Source: Lasiosphaeria ovina (Eukaryota > Ascomycota > Sordariomycetes > Sordariales > Lasiosphaeriaceae). From it: a stretch of DNA of 64,000 nucleotides. The stretch lies in contig JAULSN010000008.1 of assembly GCA_033439765.1 (NCBI GenBank), positions 1,302,001 to 1,366,000 on the forward strand, given 5' to 3'. Below the pieces are notes generated by a model that saw only the letters and a list, made by a program, of their open reading frames with translations, made no database searches and was not told where the DNA came from. The translations under genes and the position numbers were made by a program. Positions 36,214 through 47,755 of the stretch are shown one piece after another (the stretch's first letter is position 1; each line of letters begins with the position of its first letter).

Positions 36214-38022
36214 ATGGCTGTCTCATCGCTTCTGGGGCTGGCTTCCACCATCGCCCTAGCGTCCTATCTCAAGGTCTCCGGGGCTTCGTATCCGTTCGTG
36301 GTCCTCGGTCTCATCGCATCTTCCGTAGCCCAGATAGCCGTCTATCTGGGGTATTCGAGCCTCATCTACCGCTGGTATTTGTCTCCGACAAAGGACCTCC
36401 CTCACCCTAAGGTATGCAGTCTTTCCATAGTATCGTCAGACGGCACAGTCAACTGACCTCGAATTTTCGCAGGGTACCCCATTCTTTCTCGGAAACTTGA
36501 TTCCGTTCCTCAGTGAACCATGGGGGTTCCCGTTGGCTCGCTGGCAGCGGACGGTCACGGCATCTCCCAGCGGTTTCTATCGTGTCTTCCTCGGCCCGTT
36601 CGACTTTCTGATCCCCAAGAGCTCTCAGGCTGTGACGGCTGTTATGAGCCAACCGTACGTCTTCGAGAAGCCTCCTGCAGTTCGGGATGGCCTGGTCGAG
36701 ACCCTCGGCGTCGGTCTCGTGGCTGCCGAGGGTGATGTGCACCGCGTAGGTACACCCGCAACATGATTGTGTGTAATAGAACCAGTTCTGATGATGGCAT
36801 ACAGCGACAAAAGAAGCTTCTTACACCAATCTTTGGCTTGAGCCGCAACCGACGTCTGGTGCCGCAGATGTGGGCCAAATCGGTGGTGCTCGCCGATAGG
36901 ATGCGGGATCTTGTCAAGGAATCCGGGGCCAAATCGACCATCATGTTCATGCATCCATTGACAATGGCTGCGACGCTCGATGTCATCGGAGTCACAACTC
37001 TCGGCGTCGACTTCAACTCGGTGCAGAACCCGGACCAGCCCATCCTCGAGGCCTACCAACGCGTCTTCCCGTCGTTGGAGACCCAGAACGCGTTTGAGAG
37101 ATTCTTTGGCGCGACGCTGCCGGCAATCATTTCGCCGCACCTGCTGTTCAAGTTGCCGCTGAAGCCGATCCGCGAATTCCACAAAGGCATCGCTATGCTG
37201 CGCACATTTTGCCTCGACCAGATCCACCAAAAGAGGCGAGAGATTGACGAGGCGAAGATGGAGGATTCCGAGATTAGAGAGAAGGATATTCTGTCGGCCA
37301 TTGTTGCCTCGGGTCTCCAAGACGAGGAGGAAATTCTGAGCCACATTCTGACCATCCTCGCGGCTGGGTAAGTGAACATCTGGGTGAAGCAGTATTCCGA
37401 TTTCTGGCGATGGCTATCTGACCACGACCTCGATAGTCACGAATCAACTGCCATAACCCTTGCGTGGGCCATCTTCAAGCTTGCGCAGCATCCCGATGTC
37501 CAAGAGAAGTTGCGGGCAGAGGTCCTGAAGGCCCAAGCGGCTGGCATCGGGAGCGACGGAGCGCCGACTCTTGACGAGATCAACTCGTTGCCGTACCTGC
37601 GGTGCTTCCTGATGGAGGTGCTGCGGCTGTACCCGGCATTCCCATCCATGATGCGGGAGCCGGCACGGGCGACGACGGTGGGCGGACTGTCAATTCCCAA
37701 GGGCAAGCAAATCATGGTCAGTCCGTACGCCGTGAACCGGTCGCGTGAGCTGTGGGGTGACGACGCCGACGAGTTCCGTGTGGAGAGGTGGGAAGCGTCG
37801 CACAGCGGGGGTGCCACGTCATCGCAGGCGTTTCTGACCTTCTCGAGCGGGCCGCGCATTTGCATCGGGAAGGACTTTGCGACGCTCAGCCTCAAGGTGT
37901 TCCTGACGGTGCTCGTGGCCCGGTTCCGCTTCGAAGAGGCCATTCCGGGCTGGCACCCGCCAATCCAGAAAGGCACGTCGCTCAAGCCACAGGGACTCAA
38001 GGTCAAGGTCTCGCTGCTCTGA
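36214..38022 (+). CDS. Cytochrome P450 (P450-2), microsomal fungal type
   Basis: Four exons (36214-36411, 36473-36745, 36805-37367, 37437-38022) give 539 residues with consistent phases. Hydrophobic N-terminal segments (residues 1-50) anchor it in the ER membrane. Oxygen-activation helix: LAAGHESTAITLAW, with the exon junction inside the Gly codon of AGHES. ExxR: EVLR. PERF-type region: FRVERW. Heme-binding loop: FSSGPRICIGK with Cys at about residue 487. All catalytic features are present, so it should be an active NADPH-P450-reductase-dependent monooxygenase. The family number cannot be assigned from sequence alone. It is convergent with P450-3. Confidence 0.9.
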
Positions 38023-38631
38023 GTTGTATGCATCCACCTTCTGCGTTCTGGGATGGATGCGCGCCGCGGCTGATTGCTGGTGGCTGATGTTGCCTGCTAC
38101 TTGTTGTTCGGGTTTCCTTGAGAATCAAGCTTATATGGTATGCTAGTCAGTGCCCGGTAGGTAATCAAGATAGTTCGGTAGTATTTCAGTATATTATAGA
38201 TGAAAATTCCTTGTTCCACGTTGTGGCTAGACCGTGTGGGAAATGAAGATGCATTTGACGCAATGACTTGAAACAAGATGAAAATTGAGGGATGGCCAGT
38301 TCTATTTGTCCTAGACTACTATGGTCAGGAACGGGGAAAGTACGAGTCCGATTCCATATTAGGTACTCCGTATCCCGAGGCAGGTACCACCTCTGGAATG
38401 ACTTGGGTTGGTAAGAGCAGCAGACGACTCCCTAGATATCAGAGCCCGTGCTTTGTGTCAAGTCATCATTGCTGCCTGGCTGCCCTTCTAATGATCCACA
38501 ACCCTGATCATTTCACCAAGTGTCGCGTGACCAAAAAAATACTCGAAATATACCACGCTATTATTCGTTTATCTGTTCCCAGCTAATTACCTGCACTATT
38601 TCCGCATTTGAAGCTGCACTCCATCTCATTT
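38023..38631. other. Convergent intergenic (3' ends)
   Basis: 609 bp between the 3' ends of P450-2 (+) and P450-3 (-). AT-rich; no gene seen. Confidence 0.6.
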
Positions 38632-40189
38632 CTATCTCGGCACCAGTCCAACCCTTGTCCCCGCCGCGCTCGAGAGCGTGATGCTCCATTTCTCGACCCA
38701 CGGCGCACCCGTCCGGCTCTGGATGGCGTCAAACTCCTGTGCCATGCGCGCCACAATGTAGGCCATCTCGGCCATGGCATACGTCTGGCCCATGCACACG
38801 CGCGGCCCGGCGCTGAAGGGCAGAAACTCCCACCGCGGCCTCGTTCGCAGCTTCTCCATGGCCTCCCACCGCTCCGGCCGGAACTCGTCTGCGTCGCTTC
38901 CGTACACGTCGTGGCGGCGCTGCAGCGCAAACGTCGAGCAGCTCACAATGGTCCCACGCGGAACTACGACGGGCGACCGCCCATCCGCTCCGCCACCACG
39001 CGGGAGCACTGTGTTCCTGTTGGCGGCTCGAAACAAGACGGGCGCCGGCGGATACAGGCGCAGAGCTGTGACGGCGGTCAGGTTAAGTTCTGCGTGGGCA
39101 TCGACAATTGGCTGGATTCTCACCTTCTTCAATCACATAGCGGTGGTAGGTGAGCTCTCGCAGACTGTCATACGTCGGCTTGCGCCCCTGCAAGACGTCG
39201 TCGACTTCCTTCTTCAGCTTGTCCCAGACGTCGGGCCGGCGCGCGAGCACAAAAAAAAGATTACCCATCAGATCGGCCGCCGTGTCGCGTCCAGCCAGCA
39301 GCAACCCGAGAATCTCAAACCGTATCTTCACGAGGTCGTCGGTATCGTCAAGGATGCTCGCCAGGAATCCTCGGGCCTTCTCCTCGGAGCCAAATTGGCG
39401 TGATCCCCTGTCGTTGTATGCTTTGCGCACTATCTCGTCGACAAAATCATGCAGCACCTTGCACTTGGCCTCAAACTCTGTGTCGCGGTAAATGCGCAAA
39501 AGAGGCCCCAAAGCCGCCCTCTTGTTGACAAAGCCGCCCACGCGCTCAAAAGCCTCGACGACTTGTGCCAACCGCGACCCGGGCCGGCTCAGAAGACTAC
39601 AGACATTTTCGTCGAGCAGCAGTCCCATTGTGTTGTCAAACGTCAGCTGTGCAAAGAGGTGGTGCAGGTCAACCGTCGTGCCGTCGAGTGGCAGGCGAGA
39701 GAAGAAGTTCTGCATGTGGCCCTCGAGCTTCCCCAGGTCGGCGACGCGGTCTCGGGCGAGATGGGGACGCACGAGGGCGCGTGAGTGCCGCCACACCGCG
39801 CCGTCGCTAGTGAGCATGCTGTCACCGATGAAGGGGCCAAACAATGCCTTTTTTCCACTGTCGAAGTCCTCCATTCGAGTTGATAGCAGCGCGCGCACGT
39901 TGTCCGAGTCCACGGTGGTGAGGAAGTACTGTCCCATGCACACGCCCGAGAAAGTGTTGCCGAGCTCGCGGAACCGGCGCTGGGCCGTCTGCAGCGTCCG
40001 GTGCTCCCGGGCCGCCGCCACATCGTCGAGAAAGAGCCCAAGCCCGACGATGCGCTCGCTCTGCGGCATGCTCCGGGCCGGCTCACAGCCATGTGCCCGA
40101 GTAAAGCCGCGGAGTTTAAGGAGCTCAACCAGGCGGAAGCCCGCCCAGCACACGGCGGCGCCAACCAGTAATGCGAGATAAAAATACAT
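38632..40189 (-). CDS. Cytochrome P450 (P450-3), CYP52-like fatty-acid/alkane hydroxylase
   Basis: Two exons (40189-39124 and 39065-38632; donor GTGAGA, acceptor CACAG) give 499 residues. An N-terminal anchor (YLALLVGAAVCWAGF) is followed by CYP52-typical blocks: GPFIGDSMLTSDGAVWRHSR, ALVRPHLARDRVADL, LFAQLTFDNTMGLLL, the I-helix LLAGRDTAADLMGNLFF, ALRLYPPAP, and the heme loop FSAGPRVCMGQTYAMAE with Cys at residue 446. CYP52 enzymes hydroxylate fatty acids or alkanes at the omega end; this is established for the family and inferred here. With the elongase at 47756 it supports a fatty-acid theme for this block. Its promoter is shared with the RTA1-like gene at 41233. Confidence 0.9.
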
Positions 40190-41232
40190 GGCTTGACTTT
40201 TATGCGAGGTCTTGGCCTCGAGAAAAAGGCTCGAAATACACGAGGAATCAAAGCAGAGACAACAAGGTGGATATTTTTGAATGTTTGCTCTGCGTTGTGA
40301 TACGCCGAACGAGGTCTCGGCCGTCGACTGACATGACCTACACGGCCGTTATATCAGCTATCCGCACTAGCTACTTTCCTAGAAGGGAAGGGGACTGATG
40401 TTCTTTTCCCGTTCTAGATAAATTAGCGAGACCCGGTCTGAAAAGAAATGCCCACAATTTGCATGGGCATTTCCGGGTCGGTAGGGATCCCCTGCATAAT
40501 TGGAATTTTTACTGGACCAGGTGTCAGCCCTCAGCGGCTCAGCCCAATCCGCGGAAACGGAACGTACAAAAAGCTCGCAAAGCTCGGTCATAACTCCGCG
40601 GGCATAAGATACAGAAACGCTGCGGGATTGGGCAAATCGGATCCTCTTCTCACAATACGACGGAAACTCCCTTGTCCCTTTCTGGCGCCGGTCAGCAGAG
40701 ACAGTGGTGGGTATACGTAAGCCCGGCCTCATTGTGTGGTTCATCTGACGAAAGGGCACGCTGACTGGTGGACGACCCACCAGTTCCAACGCTTTTTCTT
40801 GTGCTGGCTGCCTTTTGAAACCCGGGCAAAAGAGGCTGTGTGAAACGGAACTCGGCAGCTCATCCATCTGTGTCGCACGCACGCACCTCACTCATTCATT
40901 CTTTCTGTTGCATTGTCAAGGCGTTTTCGTCCCTTTGCAATGTCGCGCCACGGTGCACGTTTTGTTCGTCCAAATTAATTGCCAAGATCGTCTTCAGCTT
41001 TGTCTTGTCTCGGGTTCCGAGAAATCCGTAACAACCGACCGTCGCGCTCGTTCCTGTCCCTCCTGTCCGCGCTGACCCTCTCGCATTCTTCTCCTCTCTC
41101 CACTGAATCCTCCAGTCTCTTCAACTTTGCATCAACAACAACTTTTGGCCGACCGACCGACCGACCGACCTACGCAGTAGTATTATATATTTCTTAATTA
41201 TTTGTCTAGCGTTAAACTGCTCTTCTGCGACA
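40190..41232. promoter_or_regulatory. Divergent promoter of P450-3 and the RTA1-like gene
   Basis: About 1 kb with no coding content. A CT-rich leader (41050-41110) and a CCGA tandem repeat precede the start at 41233. Confidence 0.5.
41149..41170. repeat. CCGA tetranucleotide repeat
   Basis: Five to six CCGA units in the probable 5' leader of the RTA1-like gene. Confidence 0.9.
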
Positions 41233-42357
41233 ATGTCTACCTCTGGCAATTCCTCCAACCCCTTCGACCTCTCCGGCTATAATGGCACTGGTCCCATACC
41301 CCCCGCGCCTCCTGGCGTCGACCCCGACCTTTGGCAGGGCTTGTTCCACATCGGGGCTGGTTGCTTCCCCTTCCTGGTCGACGGCATCGACAACAGCTAC
41401 AGCTACTGGCCAGCTCTCGGCGCCGGCATCGCCTTTGATGTCCTCTTCGGTATAGCCCTGATCGGCCATCTCATTCAGTTCGCCCGCTTCAGAAAATGGA
41501 CCTCGATCCTGTTCGCCCTCGGCGCGGCCAGTATGTTCTGCCTTGTTTCCTTAGCTTCCCTTTCTGCACCGCGACCCCCTTGCCACAAAACCTGACCATG
41601 AAGATGCCGTTTGCTGACGCAGAACGCAACAACAGCCGAAGCCATCGGTTGGGCTGGACGGACGTGGTCAGCCAAGTGTCCGTACAACCGCGACGCATTC
41701 TTGATGCAGATCACGACACTCATCATCGCGCCCACCTTCTTCGCCGCCGCGCTGTACGTTCTCCTGCACAACCTCATCACGAGGCTGGGCCGCGAGACTA
41801 GCATGCTGTCTCCACGCATGTACGCCATCGTCTTTTGCACGTGCGACGTCATCTCTCTCGTCGTGCAGGCGGTCGGCGGTGCCATGGCCTCCGAGGCGGC
41901 CGACACCATCGACGGCGACACCGCGCCCGGCACCAACACCATGGTGGCGGGCATTGTGTTCCAGCTCTTCACCATGAGCATCTTCGCCGTGTTCGTCGTC
42001 GACTTCCTGCGGCGCGTCCAGCGCATATCTCGCCGCGGTCCCGGCGAGAAGCGCGCGCTCCTCACACGCCCCATCCGCCTCGTCCTCGTCGCCGTCTTCA
42101 TCTCGTTCATCATGATCTACGTCCGCAGCATCTACCGTACCATTGAGCTCGCCCAGGGCTGGACCGGCAACCTCATCACCCACGAGGGCTACTTCATCGG
42201 CCTCGACGCGACTCTCATGTTCATCGCCGTCGCCGTCTTCCTCGTCTTCGACCCCGCCTCCCTCCTCAGGGACGACGCCGCGGGCCGTCCTGCCACTGCT
42301 CTGACGGGCGATCCCGCCGCCAAGGAGTCTGACTCGGCCGACTCGAACGCCCGCTAA
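41233..42357 (+). CDS. RTA1-family seven-TM membrane protein
   Basis: Two exons (41233-41530 and 41636-42357; donor GTATGT, acceptor CAACAG) give 339 residues with a hydrophilic N-terminus and seven membrane segments. The joined sequence reads TEAIGWAGR at the junction, the hallmark E-x2-G-(Y/W)-x2-R block of the RTA1 family. It is followed by LIIAPTFFAAALYVLL, DVISLVVQAVGGAMA and VRSIYRTIELAQGW, also typical. RTA1 relatives include yeast Rsb1 (sphingoid long-chain-base export) and Rta1 (7-aminocholesterol resistance), so a role in lipid translocation or resistance at the plasma membrane is likely. The short Ser/Asp tail is cytosolic. The gene sits between P450-3 and the MFS transporter. Confidence 0.9.
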
Positions 42358-42769
42358 TTCATGGCGGTAGAGAGTGCGTGTGACGGACACAGAGAGGCTT
42401 GGCCATTTTTTTGTCTAAAATCTGTTCAACTACGTTATTTGCAGCACTTTCACGTGTATCTCGAGTAAGTCGAAGAGGAAGATTGGAGAGATTGTGGCAG
42501 AGGTAAATAGAGAGACTGGGTGCGCGTTTGGCACACGCACGTCTTACTAAACCAACCCCCGAGTCTAGAATATAAGGACATTGGCAATCAGTGCAAGACG
42601 GTTAAATGGCTCGGAATAATTACAATTTACATAGAAACCTTAGATATATTTCTTGGTTACTTCTCTCTCCCTCCCCCTCTTGTCGCCTATCATTAGTCAG
42701 TATTGTACCTGTGGTTTATAGTTTTTCCTAATAATTAATTCCTTCTCTTTAAAAGCTTCTCACCATAAC

Positions 42770-43070
42770 GCCGCCCGGGTAACTGACTGCCTTGCAGCTG
42801 GTTGGCAACTTGGCTTGCCAACTGGCTTGCCAACTGGTCTTCGTCTGGCTTGACTGGCACCTGGCCCAGGCAGCCACGTAACTGCTCTGGCTTGGCTCGG
42901 CTTGGCTTGCAGTTGATAGGCCGCATGCGGGACCCGAGTAGAAAAATCCCGTTGCCAAGTTTCAAGTTTGCCAACTGATTGGTTGCCCAAGACACAGACA
43001 GGCAGGACCCCGAGTAAAACTAGCTTTATAATTGACTGACAGAGAACCCGAGTTGAAAACTGGAGTGCCT
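42770..43070. repeat. Degenerate repeat stretch (GCCAACTGG and CCGAGTnnAAAA words)
   Basis: TTGCCAACTGG-type words recur around 42800-42835 and again near 42950-42980. The word ACCCGAGTnGAAAA or CCCGAGTAAAA occurs near 42929, 43008 and 43051 at irregular spacing. It may be the remains of a small transposon related to the interior of the element at 49429, which shares GCAACTG/GGGCAAC words, but no terminal inverted repeats were found. Confidence 0.45.
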
Positions 43071-43440
43071 ATGTGGCGTACGCGCAGACTACAAATTATC
43101 CACCGTGCGCTAGGATCCATCTCCGCGGATTTCTTCCTGAAGTATGAACTCATGTGTCTCTCCCTGCGTATAAAGTTTAAATACGGATAAGCAGCCCCGT
43201 GTCTTTGGTGACCGCGCCGCTGCTGTCGACTTAACTTATCGACAACAACCATATCTTGCTAGTCCTAGATTGGATCTACGGCTAATTACCTACCAACTCG
43301 ATCGAGAACTAGTGTAGAACCTTGAGTAGTCTATCTGAACCTCGTGCTTCATCGATAGTCTACTTTCTTCTTCTTAAGCACGATTTCAACTGCAACTCAA
43401 GTTGACAACATAAATGATAGGTGTATATAATTTGGTTATC

Positions 43441-43443
<3 letters not shown>

Positions 43444-43472
<29 letters not shown>
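43444..43472. repeat. (AT)n microsatellite
   Basis: 29 bp of pure AT/TA repeat in the 3' flank of the MFS gene. Confidence 0.95.
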
Positions 43473-43476
<4 letters not shown>

Positions 43477-43539
43477 TAGGCTTCATTACAATTCAACAAA
43501 TACCGGATCCAATTCAATAGCAGGTAATATCTCATGACT

Positions 43540-45769
43540 TCAACCAGTCTTCTTGCTTGTGTCCAATTTGCTTTCAGTCTTCTCTTCTGGGGGAGCCTGA
43601 ATTGCCTCGTCGGTTTCGCTTGGCCGTTTCAATGAAGAGTGAGCCACTGGTTCGTCCTCTCCTGTCCTGTTCTGTGGCGTCTCTGCGGCTTCTTTTGCTT
43701 CGGCCTTGTCGTCAGTTAGAGCCACTAGTGTCAATTCGGACCTATCCACATTCATTGAAACCTTGGCTTCAGACGTGGGATTGCTGCTCAACCTCTTCTC
43801 TTCGCGAGCACCACTGTCGACGGCGGCTGGTAATGATTTGAGCTGATGGGTGTTTTCGTCAACCTCGGCTTCCTCATCACCCTCCCTGGGACCAAGTTCC
43901 TCCGTGCCCGAATTGATTGGATCGACTTCACCTCGGTCTGTTATGCCGCCCTTGAGTCTTGTCCAGGGCAGGGCCATAGCAAACAGAAATGATATTGCCG
44001 CAAATACGACAGCAGGTATGAGGCCGACACGAATGGCCTTTCCGTACGCCAAGGCCACCGCTTTCTTCGCATCCTCTGGCAGCTGTTGACCGTCAAGCCC
44101 AGCACTGGCGCCGGGCGCGGCGCCTTGAACAAGTGCGATGAGGACATCCCGAGGGAATGGTAGAGCCTCAATCTCGCTCGTCAGCTTGCTGGTGAATATG
44201 GCTGCTGCGACTTGGACCGAGACCGCTCCGCCAATCTGCTGCATCATGCGGGTGTAGCCAAGTGATGTGGCAAGCTGGTGTTTACCCAGCTCAGCGCGAG
44301 GGTAGATAATCTCCGCTAGCCAGGCCATGCCCAAGCCAGCGCCGGCAAGGACCTCAAAGCCAACAATGGGGGGGATAGTGGAGGTTGACGTCGAACCGGT
44401 GCTCAAGGCGAAAAACAACGCATTTGCAACCAGGAACATTGCCGTTCCGATGAGGGCCAACGGGTTGAAATAGCGGACTAGAGTCGATACAATGGAAAAA
44501 ATAAATGTGCCTATGGCAAGAGTTCCTGCAAGAGCAAAAGTTAGGAAGCCGCTGTTGCGGGCTGAGAGACCCCTTTCTTGCTGTTGTCGGCTTCCGCGTC
44601 AGCTGGTTGACCAGAGGAAGAAGGGAAACCACGGAGGCATACCTGGAACAAGAATGGTAGGAACATGACCAAGACAGCCACAGAGGACAGAGCCGAGAAG
44701 AACAAGCCTCCTGTAGTCCACACACTCCTGTTAAGTATGACTTTGGGGTCAAAGATGACCTCCCGCTTTGTAGTCTTTTGTTGATAGATGAGGAGGCCGA
44801 GCGACAAGACGCCGACGGCAAACATGACAATGGACTTGGCACTGTTCCAGCCGTCTGTCTGTCCGAACTCAATGCCCAGGATCAGGGGAACAAGGGTGAG
44901 AATCAGAAGCGCCGTTCCCAGCCAGTCGAGGCTGGTCAGCTTCTCCCGTAGCGGGAGTTTGTAGTTCTCGCCGCGGAGGTCAGGGCCTTCGAAGAAGGTG
45001 GCGACCAAGATGCAAACAAGAGTCAAGCCGAGGAAGGGCAAGTTGATCCAGAAGATCCAGTGCCAGCCAATGGAATCGGTGATGGCGCCGCCGATTATGG
45101 GCCCGACCACGATGCTGGAGCCGAGGATAAGGGAGAAGGCGCCCATGGAGATGTTTTGGCCCTTGGTCTCGGGCATCAAGGCCAACATGCGAAAGCCGCC
45201 GATGCTCAAGCCGACGGCGCCGATGCCAGAGAGAGCGCGCCCGCCGATGAAGGCGGGCGAGCTCTGGGATGTGGCACTAACAAGACAGCCGGCTCCAAAC
45301 AGCACAGTCGACGATATGTAAACGGTGCTGAAGGCAAACATGGAGTAGAGCTTGTTGCATAGCGGCTGCAGCACGCACTGGGGCAGCAGATAGGCTGAAG
45401 TATAGGAGCCTATATCGTGCACTGACTGGAACTGGGCGACGATAGTGGGTAGGGCGGGCTCTAGTTAGGGGGAAGGGGCTATCATCAGCACTGGGCTCGC
45501 GCCTGAATCCCCTGTGCGGGTGCTACCAGGTAACCTGAGGTGGACTTGCCGATAATGGTCTGGTCCAGCCCGACCAAAAAGCCAGCCAGGCCCAGGGCAA
45601 AGGTGATGAGGGCCTTCCTCCACCATTCCAGGGGCACTTCAAGGTCCTTCGTAATCGGTCCCTTCCTCAGCAGGCGTTTGAGTTGCATCGCCGACTCGGA
45701 TCGAAGGGTAAGAGAGCTCGAACGCGGTTTCAGGCGCACCTGTGCGGGTTCGCTTGGGCTGGGAGCCAT
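43540..45769 (-). CDS. MFS drug/metabolite efflux transporter (DHA2-like, 14 TM)
   Basis: Three exons (45769-45550, 45460-44643, 44580-43540) give 692 residues. The first intron (45549-45461) appears to use a GC donor, GCAAGT, with TAACTAG acceptor: it restores LDQTII-x2-ALPTIV, the motif found at this place in 14-TM MFS pumps. The alternative GT at 45538 would insert four extra codons. The second intron (62 nt) restores FLFQQERGLSARNSGFLT. Other family marks are SYTSAYLLPQ, GRALSGIGAVGLSIGG, GPIIGGAITDSIGWHWIFWI and PFLGLTLVCI. The C-terminus has an unusual hydrophilic acidic tail of about 140 residues after the last membrane segment. Expected role: proton-driven export across the plasma membrane. 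It faces the elongase gene across 2 kb. Confidence 0.88.
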
Positions 45770-47755
45770 TCTCGTCTGGGAGACGGAGATTGGGGAGCGG
45801 AGGGGAGGCAAGAGATCAGGAAGACAAGACAGCCCGGCGAGAGCGTGAAAGGGAGAAGGCGCTCCCAGAGATCTGCCCCGAATCGGTTGACAATGAGGGG
45901 CGGGGAGGAGGGGTGGAAAGCGCGAGACAGCAACAGCAACGAAAAAAGCAGGTGCCTAGGCAAGGTAGGTCCTAGATACCGTAGATACCGTAGGCGGTAC
46001 CTTGGACAAGGCAACATCCACAACCGGAAGTCACGGTCTGAACACTACTCCGAGACCCCGCCAAGAAAAGTGCTGTCGCTCTCAGGTGCACGCGACATCC
46101 ATGACGGCTACTCGACGAGGTTCTGTCAGTGCAAAGACCATGGAAGCTCGTCCAAAAAAAAGATTCGTCCAAAGCCCAAAAGGAGCAAACAACGCAGTAA
46201 GCAGCCAAGGCAAATTGGCAAAGACGCAGCCAGCCCCCCACCCAACCCGACGACGACAAGGACGGAGTGTGCTTGGTGCACCCACGGCATGGGGGTGAAG
46301 TGTCGAAAGCGCAGCTGGATTGGGAGACGCTTGTCAGAATATCAGCTCCGCTCCCAATTCCAGGGCTCTGGAATGCGAACGAGAGCTCACAGATTTGGAA
46401 AGATGGCCATTCAACTCGCACACGGTGCAAGGATTCACCAAGAGGATCGGCGGAAACGGGGCTGGCGGAAGGCATTGGCCTCGGTCCAATTAGAAGCCAA
46501 CAACCAATGTCGGTGTGCTGGGTGTGAACTCCAAGAAGTGACCTTCGATTCTGGCGGCCGCGTCGGCCCGCTTGGCTGAGGGCGACAACTCCTCCGGCCC
46601 AACACAGTCACCTCCAACTCGAGCCGCCAGCCTCCAAAAAGAGTTGCCGGTCTCGTCGCGGTTCCGCCACTGACGGCATGGCGCGCAGCTTCGCTTGCCC
46701 CTGCGAATCCCAGGCTGTGGCGGCCCTGCATGTCTCACTCGCACCCTGGCCGCTTCTAATAAACAGCGAAGGGGTGGGAAGCAGGCATGCAGCATGCAAC
46801 TAACGGGGGCGGGTCGGGCACTTTCGTGCCATGGTGACATCGCCCTGCTGACACGCGCAAGCTGTCTGACAGCCAAGAGCCAAGAGCGCCCTGCACGGCA
46901 CGCGAGGTACTTGGGCCCAATGTACACGCCCGACGCGGGTCAAATCACATGACATGGCATACTCCGCCTAGACTATCGCTTGCAGATCTGCATCACCGGG
47001 GGTGGAGACCGGGACTGGAGACTGGGGACGCGAGGCGCCGACGTCTCTCTCGAGCTTATTGTGCATGGCGTAGCACCGGGGGGGATTTTCCTGAGGGGCG
47101 ACGAAGAGGAACCGGCGCGCCACATCGACGAGACATGGGTCACCGGGCAGCTTTGCCCGGCGAGCCCATGTTGATGTTGCTTGCTTTCTGTACTGTTCTA
47201 TACGTACAGGTAAGCCCACAGCCGAAGTCGCCGACGCGCTCGAGGGAGGTACCCGAAGGAGGGGGGAGATCCCAACGAATCACTCCTCGGGGCTTGGGCA
47301 GCGAGCACAGGACGGCAAAGACAGGCGAGACAGAGCCTTCCGTTTTTGGTAACCAGACTGGTCACTAGAATTATTGCCCGATATGTTGTCCGGAATCTGA
47401 CGTGTGCCACAATATATCCAGCCAGTGGTGATCTGCCTGCCCAACAAGCCCGAGTCCTGCATGTCCCGCCGTCGATGGGTTCGTGACTTGAAGTTTTGCA
47501 CCTCTCTCTGGCCCACTTAGCAGTCAGTACCCGGTGGCGCCCAGTCAAAACCGGCCTGGTTGTTATTGCGTCTGTCCCCAAAGGCACAGGTCTCGCCGAC
47601 TGGAAACTCTTCTTCTGCATTGCTACTTTGTCCTCTGTAGGATTCATCATTCCGCGGGGTCCTCGACACTGCTGTCGTCGTCCAACACCAAGCTGGCACT
47701 CCACCCCTGAGGACGAGACCTGCAGTACGGCTGGGCCTTGGCTTCACGCAGAACA
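45770..47755. promoter_or_regulatory. Divergent promoter region, MFS transporter and elongase
   Basis: About 2 kb. A 298-residue open frame (45683-46579, +) overlaps the MFS 5' end antisense and has no protein-like features, so I do not call it. No RNA gene found. Confidence 0.5.

Larger units (their letters stand above)
42358..43539. other. Convergent intergenic with degenerate repeats
   Basis: 1.2 kb between RTA1-like (+) and MFS (-) 3' ends. It contains the GCCAACT-rich repeat stretch at 42770-43070 and a TA microsatellite at 43444. No gene seen. Confidence 0.6.

Noticed and set aside
45683..46579. 298-residue + frame between MFS transporter and elongase
   Set aside because: Overlaps the MFS start antisense, highly basic and repetitive in composition, with no recognisable domain or splice structure.
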